Source: Voacanga thouarsii (taxonomy: Eukaryota; Streptophyta; Magnoliopsida; Gentianales; Apocynaceae). From it: a stretch of DNA of 64,000 nt. Location: contig JANUWF010001193.1 in assembly GCA_026120185.1 (NCBI GenBank), positions 1,798,001 to 1,862,000 of the forward strand, given 5' to 3'. Below, piece after piece: positions 24,288 through 37,156 of the stretch. Below the pieces are notes generated by a model. The model made no database searches. It was not told the origin of the DNA and was given only the letters and a program-made list of their open reading frames with translations. How positions within the stretch are numbered: the first letter of the stretch is position 1; each line of letters starts with the position of its first letter. The position numbers and the translations under genes were made by a program.

Positions 24288-27200
24288 TGCTCATTGTAAC
24301 CAATTAATCTCTAATTTTCTTCACAGTTTAATACTACAATTAACTGTCTTCTGCAGCTTTCTACGAAGAATTGAGTAGTAGTTAAATGTTGCATAATCCC
24401 CTTCTGTAGTTTTCTTGATTAACTTTTGCATTGGACTAACCTAATCGGGCACATTTTTATGTCAGTTTACTCTTGATCTTTGCAGTACTAAACATTCTTG
24501 AAGGGTCGTGCAGTTTGGGTTGTCACTGGAGTGTACCAGATCAGTGTTTGTTTGTTTTCCCACACTTTCATCTAAGAATTTTCAATGCTCTCTCTTAAAA
24601 GAACAAGTCTATACGTCTTGGTTATGCTACTTCAAAAGAATTAGCCCTAACATGGATGTCTAGCAGTTCAGAAATAGTGCCAGTGTTATCCTGAATTTTT
24701 TTCCCCCAATCTGGAGTTCAATTTTAAGTCATTATCTGCTTATTAGGGGTGACAGCATAATGACGCATATAGAGTCCAAACCTCAAAATGTAGAACTCAT
24801 TTTAAATACTTCAAAGATGAATATTGAGGATATAAAAGAAATGCAAGAAAGAGATACAGCAGAACAAGACTAAGAGAGTCGTTGTAGGACACCATCTAAT
24901 TTTCAATTATTATTGACCAAGACTAGGCATGTCAAAGTTTTTCTCAACTCAAAAAATAACCCAAAATTTTGGACGGTTTGCCATCAAGACTTCACAACAT
25001 GACTTGTATTTGTATTTGTATTTGCTTAGAGTGGAATACATCAATTGGCTAGTAAAACAAAAAGAATAACTTCTCTTCACTGGAAAAGATTCCCCCCCTC
25101 TCCCTAGCTGCCTGCATTTTTTGTTAGTTTCTACCTCCACAGCATCAATTCTTGGCTCTTATAGTTTCAATCATAAGTAGTTAATTATTAACCATTTTTT
25201 TTTTAATTTTGAAGAACGCCACCTACGATAAACATTAAAAATACCAATTACTAGACATCAACTCAACTGAAGTTTTGACCATTTCTGTGATCAGCTCACT
25301 ACAACATCAAGGGAAACTAAAACAAAAACAACAGACAACTACTATTAAGAATAGTAATAGTCAATATAAGGGTCACGATGGGTGTTTTTGGAGAAAAAAT
25401 ATCTACTGTCAAGATGGAAAATCCTGGATACATGTGGAAGGGATAATGTTCTCCTCTTAGGAACGTGGCGCCCTCCTCTTGTCATTTTCATTCATTGGCA
25501 AAGGCTTCCATCAATTTCTTCATGTTTCACGTTTCCTTCATATATAGCTTTTGCTGCCTCCTTATCCTACCATACCCCAGAATAGATGGATTGGGTGCCC
25601 GAGGGGATGCTCTTTTCGCCTCCTTTTCTTAGCTTTTGCTTAGATTGAGGGGAATAGAACATAACCTTAAATTGAACTAATTTTTCTCTGAAATTAGCAC
25701 CGGTACTTTGTATGTGATTCAGAAATATCTTCACTCAAAGGCCGAGAATTCTTCACCATCCTCAAGATTCCACTCAAATTCCTGTTTTTCTTTATTTCTA
25801 GAGTCCAATGTGGAAATTCGCCTCAAAATCCGTGGCAGTATCCTTGAAGCTTGTCCCCCCATTTCCACGAACACCTTCAAAAGGGAGGCTGCGCTGCGGA
25901 GCCTTAACTAACAACTGAAAGCTTGTTGCTGTTTCTACATATTAAAAGGGCACACGACAATGTAACCTTCAAGGCAATCTAATAAGACTTGCATAAAGAA
26001 AATCTACGAAGCAACCTCAACTTCATAACTCAGACTGACCGAAAATCTCCATCAAACACCTTCTATACACTGGTTTCCGACGACAAAATTTCAGTCAGTC
26101 TTGGACTCTGGCATGGCTCACCAAGTTTGGTCCTTGCGATGATTTTCAGTTAAAGAAATAATTCTTAAAAAAAAAAGTTTTAATAATTAGCGTGCGCATG
26201 TAATTCCCGGAGAAGAACTTTACAGGAAGAACGTATCCGTATCTTGTCTGCAAGGCCGAAGCTTGAGCTGCTGCGGGCCGACCGGCCGAGGCAATGGTCA
26301 ATGGGCTACAAGCCTGGTCCAAAGCCTTTAATTCAATGCCGTTTTTTTTTACTAGATACCCCAATTTCTTAAATTATTGACTGAAATATCTCATCAATGA
26401 CATTGGCACCCTATTGTTTTCCTCAGCATATGTTTTTCCTTCCTTCAACTTTACCATTGAAATTGAACTAAAATGAGGGTGATGTCACGACATATATCTC
26501 TTTTTTTTTTTATGATTCAAAATAAATATTCACTTTTTATAGTTACTATTTTACTAATTAAATTTTATTATTACTTGCCATAATTATAATGCTATTTTAG
26601 AGACAGAGGGCCATATATTAATGTCTCCTTAAAGTCTTTATAGGGTCCAATTTACATTTATGTTAATGAAAAACTCTACCACTCTTCAAATAAGGTAATA
26701 CTGTTAAAAATAGTGTTATTTTCCTTGTACACTTTTGTGGCAAATCAAATGAAAACACATATTTTGAAATTTAGGGAGCATTTAATATGAAAATTCTTTG
26801 AGTTAAAACAAAATATTGATGTTAATTTATGTTATATATTGTTTTCAATTATGCTAAAAAATTTATTACTGTAGCCAATTATGAATCCTTATTAGAATAA
26901 GCGGACAAATAAATATTTCTATTTTGCGTGTTTAATGATTTTGTCGCTTACGTTCAATACAAATATCACATTTATTTATATTAATGATAATTTTATCGTT
27001 TGTATTTTTAATCATTAATAAATATAAAAAGCATATTCTTATTTTTAAAAATTATTTATTATTCAAAAAAAATATAATAATTTTATCGTTTATACTTTTA
27101 ATTTTTAATTAACGTAAAAATAAAAAAAGTATAAAAAGACGCATGCTTTTAAATTTCCTTGTCATCTATTCAAATGAAAGCCTTCATTTGGTTCCCTTAA

Positions 27201-27540
27201 CATTTGGAATAGAGGACTCTCCAACGAACACATTGGGTATTGCTGGCATCACTCGAAGATTGGTGCCCGGTCCCTGTGTTGCCCTTGCTGTAGGCCTGTT
27301 TGGAGCCAAACCGCTGACCTCAACTTGGGATAGTACCCTTCAATGAAGTCGAATACATTGAAGCACAGATTTTGGCGTGCGGAGTCGGAACCCTATGATT
27401 GGAAATCCAAGGCACCAAACAGGACCCATTCTTCAATTCCTCAACAAAAACAAGCTCAGACACTCATTTTAACTCCCAAGTCCCAACCCACAGCTTCACA
27501 CCTGTTAAAACGCACGTGTCTTTGACCTCTCAATGACTCG
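24288..27540. other. intergenic between SCL32 and ADA1
   Basis: The 3' flank of the GRAS gene, then AT-rich DNA. Small open frames (25275-25585, 25708-25911, 27143-27525) show no domain I recognise. No repeat with clear ends was identified. Confidence 0.35.
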
Positions 27541-28241
27541 AAGAAGCTTCGGAAAACAAAGCAACGCTCGCATTACGGCATCAAAGCCCTAATTGTCATC
27601 TCTTTCTTTTTTTTTCCCTCTCTCTCTTCGAACATCAAAACCTCGATCAATTATCACTCACTCATCCAAAGTACAATTCAGACCCGGAATAGTAGAATTA
27701 AGTACTTCATTTAATCAGGTAGAGTGTTTTTCTTTCTCATTGTGTTTACATTGCTTGCTTTCTTTGACTTGTTTGATACTTTGATGTTGATGCTGAGGTG
27801 CATTTTGGGTTTCCTTTTTTTGATTGATTTGGAAGTTAAAATCTTTGAATTTTGACTTTGGGTTGGATAAAGTTTACTTCTTGGCATTCGTTTTACTTTT
27901 TTTTTCATTTACTTGTTGAAATTGGGTTTTGCGCTTGCTTATTTGTGAATATGGGCTTCTTACTTGATTAGGATTGTGTAATTGATGGAATTGGAGGAAT
28001 TTAGTGGAAAAAGTTCTTCTTTTAGTTTGTTATTTATCTGGGCTTTGCTCATTTTGTCACAGAATTCAATTTTTCGGTCTGTATCAGCAAATCACCATTG
28101 GGAGTGTTCAATGCCACTGTGATTGACTTTTGATGAAAACAAACAAAGGCTAGGGTTTTGAATTTGAGAATTGAGTTATGGGTGTTTTACAGTTCATGGG
28201 GGTTACTGTGCTTACTTGATTATTCTCATTTGATGCTGAGA
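27541..28241 (+). other. 5' leader exon and leader intron of the ADA1 gene (inferred)
   Basis: A CT-rich leader (27600-27640) ends at TTAATCAG|GTAGAG (donor at 27719). The next 520 bp are T-rich like an intron and close at GATGCTGAG|A just before the chosen start codon. A leader intron would remove the in-frame upstream ATG at 28233, which supports starting at 28242. No transcript data are available. Confidence 0.4.
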
Positions 28242-29336
28242 ATGAATTCGGGAGTCAAAATGCCTGGAGCCAGGCATTGTCCCCGAATTGATACATTTGA
28301 GCTAAGACTTCAGATCGAAAGGAAGATTGGCCGGCAAAAGGCAGAGAAATACTTTAATCTGTTGACAAGATTCTTAAGTCTTAAGATTAGTAAATTGCAA
28401 TTCAATCATCTATGCATTGGCTTGGTTGGAAGAGAGAATATCTGTCTTCACAATAGTCTTATCCGAGCTATAATCAGAAATGCCTCTGTTGCCAAGACTC
28501 CTCCGGAAAAATATAGCAAGGCTGAGGCATCGTTGAATGGTAAATTGCCAAATGGGTACCAAAGAAGCAGTCTTCAATCACTTTGTAGAGATGTGTTTAC
28601 TCAATCTCCTAGGAAGGGGAGAACTCCTAATCTTCGTGATCGCAAGTTCAGGGACCGTCCAAGCCCTCTTGGGCCTCATGGGAAGACACATAATATGGTA
28701 TGTGAAGATTCAGTACCCAAGGTGCAGGAACAGCAAAGTGCTACCGAGTTATTATCCTTAGGTAGCAGGCCTCCCATTGAAGTCAATTCTGTGGAAGAAG
28801 GAGAAGAGGTTGAACAAGCTGCAGGAAGCCCGAGCATCCACAGTAGAAGCCCTGTAAGAGCTCCTCTGGGCATTTCTTTGAGAGGAACAAGGAAAGTATT
28901 GAGTCATGGTACGGCCTCTTTCCTTCATGCTGAGACCTGTCATAACACTGGTGGATTACCTGATATGAATTCTTTAAAGAAGAGGTTGGAGCAGAAGTTC
29001 GAGGCGGAGGGTCTGAAGGTTTCAACAGATTGCATTAATTTGCTGAACAATGGACTTGATGTTTTCATGAAGCAACTGATAAAACCCTGCTTAGAAATGG
29101 CTGCTTCAAGGTCAGAGTACAAGCCCCTCAACCAAGTTAATAATCATCTGGGTATATCAGTTCTAAATGGGATGAGGCCTATGAGATCTGTACAAAAGCC
29201 AAATAAATCCTTTGCTGCCTCAATGTTGGATTTCAGAGTTGCAATGGAGTTAAATCCCAGGTTACTTGGAGAGGATTGGCCATTGCAACTCGAGAAGATT
29301 TCCATGTGTGCCTCTGAAGACCCTGTGGCTGGATAG
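28242..29336 (+). CDS. SAGA-complex subunit ADA1-like (Tad1/HFI1 family)
   Basis: One coding exon of 364 residues. The N-terminal third (about residues 13-80) has the plant ADA1 pattern: P-R-I-D-T-F-E-L, then KIGRQKAEKYFNLLTRFLSL, then GRENICLHNSLIRAI. Blocks shared by the family recur in the middle (SPRKGRTPNLRDRKFRDRPS) and near the C-terminus (the LPDMNSLKKRLEQKFEAEGL region, which includes the histone-fold-like part). ADA1 is a structural subunit of the SAGA histone acetyltransferase complex and partners TAF12-like histone folds; that role is known from the family and inferred here. Starts at 28233 and 28260 are alternatives; 28242 was chosen because it directly follows a plausible leader-intron acceptor. 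It sits between GRAS and peroxidase genes, as At5g67410 does between its neighbours (recalled). Confidence 0.82.
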   Translation: MNSGVKMPGARHCPRIDTFELRLQIERKIGRQKAEKYFNLLTRFLSLKISKLQFNHLCIGLVGRENICLHNSLIRAIIRNASVAKTPPEKYSKAEASLNGKLPNGYQRSSLQSLCRDVFTQSPRKGRTPNLRDRKFRDRPSPLGPHGKTHNMVCEDSVPKVQEQQSATELLSLGSRPPIEVNSVEEGEEVEQAAGSPSIHSRSPVRAPLGISLRGTRKVLSHGTASFLHAETCHNTGGLPDMNSLKKRLEQKFEAEGLKVSTDCINLLNNGLDVFMKQLIKPCLEMAASRSEYKPLNQVNNHLGISVLNGMRPMRSVQKPNKSFAASMLDFRVAMELNPRLLGEDWPLQLEKISMCASEDPVAG

Positions 29337-29665
29337 AAAATAAACTGGGTAAAGTGATAACTTCTAGGTTTGTCTCAATGTAATGATTGGTTATTGTGAG
29401 TCTAGAATCTATTCTAACAGTGATGTTGACACGATATACACAAGCAAAGCTGAAGCATTTCATGGTTTAGAGTTGCAAAAAATTTTGAACCTATATGGTT
29501 AGGTTGTATATACATCTCAGAGCTGATTATTTCTAGAGTTGGGATTCCTCACTTCGTAAAGTATAAAGATATGAATACTTGTATGATTGTAGCCATTAAA
29601 ATATCTCAGTGGCATCCTCCAACTGTTATCAATACCTTGTTCATGTTTTTGTCCTTTTTGTTCCT

Positions 29666-29671
29666 AATAAA
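29666..29671 (+). terminator. poly(A) signal of ADA1
   Basis: AATAAA in a T-rich 3' flank, 330 bp after the stop codon. This is a plausible near-upstream element for polyadenylation. Confidence 0.35.
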
Positions 29672-30155
29672 GCTTATTCTTGGAATGTCCAGATTATTTT
29701 TGCTTCTTTCCTTTCCTTCTGTGTCAATTCCTTAAAATGTCAAAAGCAAAACAAAATAGATAAATAAATATAAATAAAAATTGGGTGAGCTGGAAGAAAC
29801 TTTCATATTCCTGTATAATTTCTTTTCTAAAGCTTGCCCCTGCCCTCTATTATTCTTGTGTTTTCCAGTGTTGGATGTTTCTTTCTGAAGCATGGACGAG
29901 CAGTTGAATGTGGACGTCACATTGATGGTTGAAGCAATGTTGTTTGAATTTTCTAATTAAAGCTTGAGAAGAAACTCTAAAGTGAAAATGTTCACAGGGA
30001 GACAAATAGATGGTGTAATGTAAGAGATTTCTGCAAATTAAAACAATAATTCTAAGGCCTAAAAACCTTGAGAGATAAGAGGATAAGTGGGAGTTAATTT
30101 GCACTAGACGGATTCTGAGTCAGTAAGGATTTTTTTTTTAATTAAATAATATAAA

Positions 30156-30158
<3 letters not shown>

Positions 30159-30187
<29 letters not shown>
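30159..30187. repeat. (TTA)n microsatellite
   Basis: About nine uninterrupted TTA units. Confidence 0.9.
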
Positions 30188-30189
<2 letters not shown>

Positions 30190-32626
30190 ACTGGAATGCT
30201 GGAGGTTGTAACTTTGCACTATCAAGTTAAGTACCTACTGAAGAAGTATCTTGTTGCATCTATGCCTTAAAGATCTTAGCTCAAAAGGAGGGAAGTTTGA
30301 ACCTTTCTCTTATGTTTCTTTGTCAAATTCTTCTGTCTTTTTGTAGGAGCATGTGAAAGATTAATGGTTTAACTGCTTCTAAAGTACCACAGCCAAAGCC
30401 TTGTAAGTATAATTTCTGTGCTGAAACCAACTCCTACCAAGTGCTAGGTACTTCAGCATCCAACTATTGCCTTTCAATAGTATGTAACATGAGAATCAAG
30501 CAGGTTCTATTAGTGGTGTTGCCCCCTTTTATTTTATTTTTTTGTACCTAGTATTACAAGTGTTGCATCTAATATGATTTAGCTGTAGAGGAAATTTTTG
30601 GTCAATGCATGAAGCATTTGTTTCTTGTGCTGTGAAGTATCCTTTAAGTTGCAATTTAGCAGGGGAAGATGAAAATACTTAAGTTTTAATTTTTCTGGAA
30701 TTTGATTGTTCAAGAAATGTGCATCCATTTTAGTCATTTAAAGCAATGGGTGCTGCAGTGGTCTATGGACTTGCTTGAAATGAGTTACATCAAATGCATT
30801 TAATTCCATGGTTTGGTAGCTTTTCTTCTTGACCTTTAGGAACAGTGCTGACTCAGCTGATGTTTCATATGTCAGTTTTCATTTTTTAGAAAATCCAAAT
30901 TCTAGGATGGAAAGAGCAGTGCAGAAGTGTGAAATCTAATGAGCTTGATAAATATGTCTTTCCTATCTCATTTGTCTTGGCTCACTCTCATCTCCAATCC
31001 TGTCTGGTTATAGAATAACTGTTATCTTCAAACAGGTTCAAGCATAGCATAATCGAGGTTCCCTCATCTCTAATTTCCCATGTTCCCGAATATACATAGC
31101 CTGGCTGCACTTAGACCTGTCACCAGGAGCTCAACCCAATTTCAGCCCCATTCATCAGCTACCTTCTGGTCCACTTCTATCGCTGACACCATTTTACTGG
31201 CAAAGAATATAATATTTGGTTCTTTAGTCCATCTTCTTCTTCTTTAAAATTCAAATACTGAATTTCGTACAGTCCCCTTCTCCATTACATTCCAAAAGAG
31301 GTTATCTTGTATGTCTCATTGGTGGCACATGATTAGAAAGGGAATTAAGGGATGACAGTAATTTGCAAGCTGTTTCTGTAAGATTGATCCTCAAGTTATG
31401 CCCTTTCTTTATGTAGATTTGTTTGTTTTTCTCTCTGTGTTTGCATATTTTGTCTGTGATTAAGCATCCTTGTTTCAGTTGGGATATCTTGTAAACTATG
31501 AGGAATTTAGACACCCCGAGAGGAGGGGTTGAGACAAGAAATGTTCGTTATCCATGATTCTTGATTGGAAGACCTTGTATTTGCTCGTCATTAGAAGATT
31601 TGGCTTTTCAATTGGCATTATCATCATCACTCTAGATATGTTTCCTTTTCAGTGCATTTAATTTGCAAGGTGACACTGTCTCTCATCTGATTTGGTGTGT
31701 TGTGGGTTTCTTTCTGTAATTAGCTGCAATGAATTTCACAAGATTTACTTGATACATGATTTTCCATCCTGGACGGTTACTTTGTCTTGAAAGCAAATGA
31801 CTTGTTTTCCTAAAGAATTTTCTTCCCCCCACCCTCCCCCTCCCCCTTTCCTTTTTGTCAGATAATGATGGGACATTGGGATGGTTAATCATTGAAATAT
31901 AATGTTGGATCATTAGTAAATGATTGTTGCTTCTGTAATCTCAACAAGTTTAGCTTCTGATCTTTTGAATCCTCATTTCTATTTTATGGGCTGAGAGCTG
32001 ATAGAATCTGTTTTAACAGTTGAAGTTTATGACTGGTCTTGTGTGATATATTTTGGATAGGAACAATTTATCTTTCCTCCCACACCAATCCTCCCCCACT
32101 CCTTTCCACTCTTTTCCATTTCCCCCATGGCATAGAAAGAAAATTGAAAGGAAAAAGGAAGAATCCCCATGGCAACCTTAGAATAATTGAGATTCTAGTT
32201 ATTCAATGCTAGTGGGGGTTGTCTAGTATGTTACGTTTCTGGATTGCTTGAACGTTGTGGTTGCACCAACCCCGAGTTACTTTTCACAGAAGATAAGGTG
32301 GGGTAGCTTCGGACATGCCTTGTCATCCCCCCACCCACAAATTTGTCTACACCATTAGCTGGACAAAATAACATCGCCATTAAGTCAATGACTGACTTGA
32401 TTATATATTAGCTGGAGAAAAGAAGGCTTAGTAATTATATATTCATATAATGAGATGGTCTAAGCTATTTTTTTTAGATCAAAACACGCGTACCCTTTTG
32501 ACTGCAAACGGTGGTCGAGTTGGAAATGTTTATCCATTTGGGCTTTAATAGGTTTTGAAGTATATAACCGGCCTGTGGGGGTTTGAAAATGGAGATTAAG
32601 TTTACTAATCAACTACATTCCCTAGG

Positions 32627-32953
32627 TACTCTATTCATCTTTTTTTTGTCAATTCATTTTAATTGATTAATAAGTTTTAAGAAACATAATATTATTTAAT
32701 TAATTAATATTTTTTATTTTATTTTAAAAAAATCACTCTTTATTAAAAAATAGTCAAACTCTAAAATTTCATATGTGATAAACATATTTAATTTATTTTC
32801 ATTTTTTATTATAATTGCACAATACTTACTGTATTAAAAAAGAGTATTTATAAAAAAATAACAATTAATTTCGTCTTGGTTTGTTAATGGAATATATAAA
32901 TTGGGACAAAAATTTTAGTTAAAATAGATAGATAAAAATGGATGAAAGGAGTA
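32627..32953 (+). mobile_element. Stowaway-like MITE with TA ends
   Basis: It begins TACTCTATTCATCTTTTTT and ends AAAAATGGATGAAAGGAGTA, which are inverted repeats starting at TA on both sides, as for Tc1/mariner-derived Stowaway MITEs. It is 327 bp and non-coding. A diverged relative in the same orientation is at 11195-11502. Confidence 0.65.
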
Positions 32954-34373
32954 ATATTTTTTATGAGACAAAAGATTTAGGTTTAATTTTCTTCTTTCTA
33001 ATCATAATTAGCTTTTCAAATTAAAAGACTGATTAAGCCACCAACCCTTTTTGTCCGTATATGGTTTCAAGTCAAGCTATACACTGGTGGGGTGGGGTGG
33101 AGGAGTATTCAAGAAGAAGCTCTAACTGCTAACCATTTAGTAGCTAGTGAATGCCATGGTAGAAGCGAGTGAATAATCGAGCAAGGAACAATTTGTATGG
33201 TCGTTAGATGCCCGAATTGAACCAGTAAACGGCGCTGTTTTGTGGCGTGAGACTTAGAACAAGATTGAAAATGAAACTACGTGGAAAACTTTGTTCTATT
33301 TTGTTTATGATAAATAAACATAATTAAGAATAGCCAAGAAAGTCAAGAGAGGACAAATTCGTGGGGTGGACTAAATCTTATGTAATTAATGTAAAGATAA
33401 TTTATTTTCTTTAAAAAGAGATAATAAGATAGAAGAAATTGACCGGTTAAGCACCCGAATCCATTCGATTTTTTTTTTTTTAAACAAAAGTTTTAAATTG
33501 GAAGATATAGTAAACATAACCTTGGCGTGCAATCAAGTTTTCTTTATTTTGTTTTTTTTTCCCTTAAAAAAAAGGTATGGTATCGATTGTCTTAACAATA
33601 TACTCATTAATCAAGATTTGTTTATTTTTTAAAACATAAATAATACTTTGATTTGATGTACATTCAATTCATTCATAAAACTATTTAAATTTCCTCTTCC
33701 TGGGGAAGGGTGCGGGGGCTGGGGTGGTGACAGAAGGAACAATACAAGAATGCTTTTTCATGTTGGAAAATTTACTACTATAAATTGGTTGATTATATAT
33801 ATTGAAAAGTTATATTATTTAATTTTTATTACATAAAATATAAATTTTTAATATATGTAGATTCATATAAATTGAATTCATGCTAAAAAATTTTATCGTG
33901 ATTGAGGTAAGGCTATTGATCAAGATTTGAGAAGAGAAAAAAAAGAATGACAAGGACAATGTTTATTTCAATTCAACCTCAATTTTCTTTGTTTTTCACA
34001 AAAAAGTTGTTGTAAATATTTTGTGATCACCTGTTTTATGAATGAAATACAATCTTTCATGCAAACGATGTGTCGATTAAGTTTTGTATAAGTATTATTT
34101 TTATTCTATTTATTATTATTTTTTATCATTTCTATAACAAACCATTATAAATTTGTATACAAACGAAGTTAGAAGATATTAGTGTGACATTGATCTGAGC
34201 CTAATCAAATTGGCATAATAGATAGTCTAAGTGTGTAAAAAGGACACATAACAATTGATATTATGATTTGAGATAAACAAGTGAACATTATTCTTAATAA
34301 TCTTGACAATTTTGGCTTTTGCCATCCTTATACAAAAAGAACAAATTGAAAAAATTTTCCCCTTATAGCTCAC

Positions 34374-35945
34374 TTAATTAAACGCTCCACAGTCACGACG
34401 AATATTACCATTTTTCCCAGTTTTAACTCCGACGCGGCCGAGTTTGGTGATGGCAGCCACAAAAGCGTCATTGAAAGCTTGCGAGCTTGTTGCCCAAGCA
34501 TTCACGACGGGCCTAGTTCTTGGGTCAGTGAAGAGGACTTGGTCAGAGGTGAACAGACCCTTTCCTTGCTGCAGATTTTGAAAGTAGACATTATCGAATG
34601 TCCGAGGTGTGGTGGGGTCCATGTTGATGGCTATCCTGGGGTCCACGTTTTGTGGACACATTTGTTGCAATTGGATCGCATATTGCTTGTTCAGGGTCGG
34701 GTCAACCGGATTTGCACGGGTGAAATTGTATATCCTGTTTGCAAGCTGGTTGCAATGTGAAAACCCCACGGTGTGGGCGCCTGCACAGGAGGAAAAAATC
34801 TCTGGTTAGAGTGATGGAAAAAAAAGTTTAAAAAAAATTAAAAAAAAAAAGGAAGACAGAGTCAGTTGGCTCCAGGTTGGCTCCAGGTCCATAATGCACT
34901 TAGTAGGACTTAGAGTTTTTCCTCAAAATAACCTGAAGGAAGTTCTGAATCAGTTAGTTTAGATATATTATGAAGTATATCTTTATACTGCGTACAGAGG
35001 TCCTCGGGGGTTAGAGTTATTGATTCCTTTCTTCCTTTATTCGGAAGAAAAACCCGTAGGACTAGGACAGGCACAGGCAAGTGCAAGTGTCTGCAGGTGC
35101 AGGCATTACCTGAGAGAGCCACCATGTCCGATTGGCTAAGTCCATTGGCGGCAAACAATGCAGTAAGCTGATCCAGATTGAAGGCTGCCTTAGGTAGCTT
35201 TCCATCAACACTTGCGGCCGTTGAGCTCAGACCATCCAATCTTCCCAATTCAACAGCGTAGGAAGGCCCTCCCGACTGCACACACGAGAGTTTCAATGAT
35301 TTAATCGAATTGTTTATGCAGAGCTTTGCTTAGTTTACAGAGGAAAGTGCTTTTCTGAATGAATTTTTCTCCGAGAGAACATGCATATAATACAAAAGGC
35401 TAAGTATATGGTGAGGAATAGTTTTTACCGACCAGAGCAATGACATCTCGGGTAGCCATGGCAAGAATGTCTGCACAAGAGACCTTATTTTGGCAACTTG
35501 AAATAGCATCAACTGCAGCTTTGGCTTTGATCACCGTGTCAAATCCGTCTCCGGCGAGGGACAAGTTATCCGCGTTATCCTTTTCGGCCTTGTTGTTTGG
35601 GGTTGATGCTATTAACACCGAAGCATCACATCCCTGATTAAAGCAAACCAAATTATCAACGTTTAAACTGGGTTTTGGTCTCAAATTTTGATCAGTCCGT
35701 GGTGGGTTTTAGTAATTAAGGAGTACCTGGACAAAGCAATCGTGGAAGAAAAGACGGAGAGTGCCAGGGACAGTGACAAACGTTTGCTGGAATTTCTGAT
35801 TAACAACCCCCCTCACAATGCTTTCGACATTTGGGCAGATTTTTGCATAGTAGTTCTGTCTGAGTTGAGCTGATGCCAAGTGAGGGAAGAAACAAACGAC
35901 TACAGAAAGTGTGAGCACAGTTATGAGAAGATCGAGTCCAGCCAT
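34374..35945 (-). CDS. class III (secretory) plant peroxidase
   Basis: Four exons, from the ATG at 35945: 35727-35945, 35429-35633, 35110-35268, 34374-34780, giving about 329 residues. The signal peptide is about residues 1-26 (cleavage after ASA). The distal site L-R-L-F-F-H-D-C has Arg64 and His68. The proximal haem-ligand His, in S-G-A-H-T-V-G (about residue 197), is encoded across the last junction. The family's conserved cysteines, N-M-D-P-T-T-P-R and the C-terminal [11 protein letters not shown] are present. The enzyme uses H2O2 to oxidise phenolics in the cell wall. It resembles the Arabidopsis PER35/PER73/PER50/51 group. The exon 2/3 junction is unusual. The standard donor G|GTAAAA (35429) pairs in frame only with an internal acceptor GGGAG|GG (exon from 35268). 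The upstream TGCAG acceptor (exon from 35275) needs donor CTG|GTCGGT (exon 2 ending 35433). Confidence 0.88.
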
Positions 35946-36025
35946 TTCTGACTCTCGGGCCTAATCAATCAAGAAAACGTGGAAGATGCAACTGTTCTCA
36001 CAGACTGATCAAGAACAATTGAGCA

Positions 36026-36034
36026 CTATAAATA
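36026..36034 (-). promoter_or_regulatory. TATA box of the peroxidase gene
   Basis: TATTTATAG on the minus strand lies about 80 bp upstream of the start codon. This allows a leader of roughly 50 bases. Confidence 0.5.
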
Positions 36035-37115
36035 CACACACCCCACAAATTTCCACGGGCCAGTTGGCTTTCGAATCTTCCATATGAATACGAAAGCTTA
36101 TTCAAAAAGTAATTAAGAAAGCGACTGTGAAATTAAAGAAAGAGACCAATGCTGGCAGGCTTCTTGTCTTCTTTTTTTGGGTTTATAGTTCACAACTGCT
36201 CTCCTCGCCGCCTAATTTTTTGAAATTTTCAACTGGGTTCTTGTTTGAATCTCCCAACGTGGTTTCGGAAAAAGAAGACGTGCATGCTCAAAATTACTCT
36301 AGGGAAAATAATGGAAGCTAGCAAGAAGCAGCAGCTGGCCAAAATATTGGTCAAACAAGTAGAAAACAGAACACAAACAAGGGTGGCTGAAGATTTCTGT
36401 GTGCTATAAACAAAGGCAGCTACTTAAACTATAAGGACAGATTTCTTTTTTAACTACAAGTAAAAACTAAATTGAGAGCTTTGGCCCTGGTTAGGACCTC
36501 AATTCTGTCAGTGTTGCGTGTATGGGTTGATTCCCCTTCCTGGAGTTGCTATTAAATATCCAAATAGCTATTTTTTAGCTTCTATATTAGCTACAATAAC
36601 TATATTAGCTACTACTTTTAATAGCTACTATACCTCTTTTAATAGCTACAATAACTCATAGTTACAAGATCGGTACTACCCTTATTCTATTTCATTTCAG
36701 AAAATAGCGGACAGGTTTAACTACATTAGGGATAGTACCCTTGCTTCGAATTCTTTCCCAAGAATCCTCGCTCGGGGTTCCCTTCGGTAAGTTTATAGAA
36801 ATATAATAAAAAATTATTAAATATATAAAATCAGATAAAATTTAAAATATAATAATTTTTAAGAATAAAAATATATAAAATAATAAAATTTTAAATTAAA
36901 ATAATATTAAAGGGAGATGAGAATCCCAATTCAAATACACTCTAACTATAAGAAGATACTAAATTGATGTTCCGTGCATTACACAGGTTATTATGTTATT
37001 AAGATTTAATGTATTAATATGAAATATATATTATTAATTAATTTAATTAGTTAATATTTTAAAATAAATTTAGATAATATTAAAAGAATCACACATTTTA
37101 ATGTATTAATATTAA

Positions 37116-37156
<41 letters not shown>

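Larger units (their letters stand above)
29337..34373. other. 3' flank of ADA1 and intergenic DNA
   Basis: A poly(A) signal AATAAA lies at 29666-29671, 330 bp past the ADA1 stop. Then come a (TTA)n run (30159-30187), non-coding DNA with no recognised gene, and a MITE (32627-32953). The 30.3-32.5 kb stretch is less AT-biased than the rest but shows no domain-bearing frame. Confidence 0.4.

Noticed and set aside
24949..25140. Short frames between SCL32 and ADA1
   Set aside because: Low-complexity, overlapping in several frames, no domain.
34479..34809. Plus-strand frames over the peroxidase last exon
   Set aside because: Antisense shadows of a strongly supported exon.
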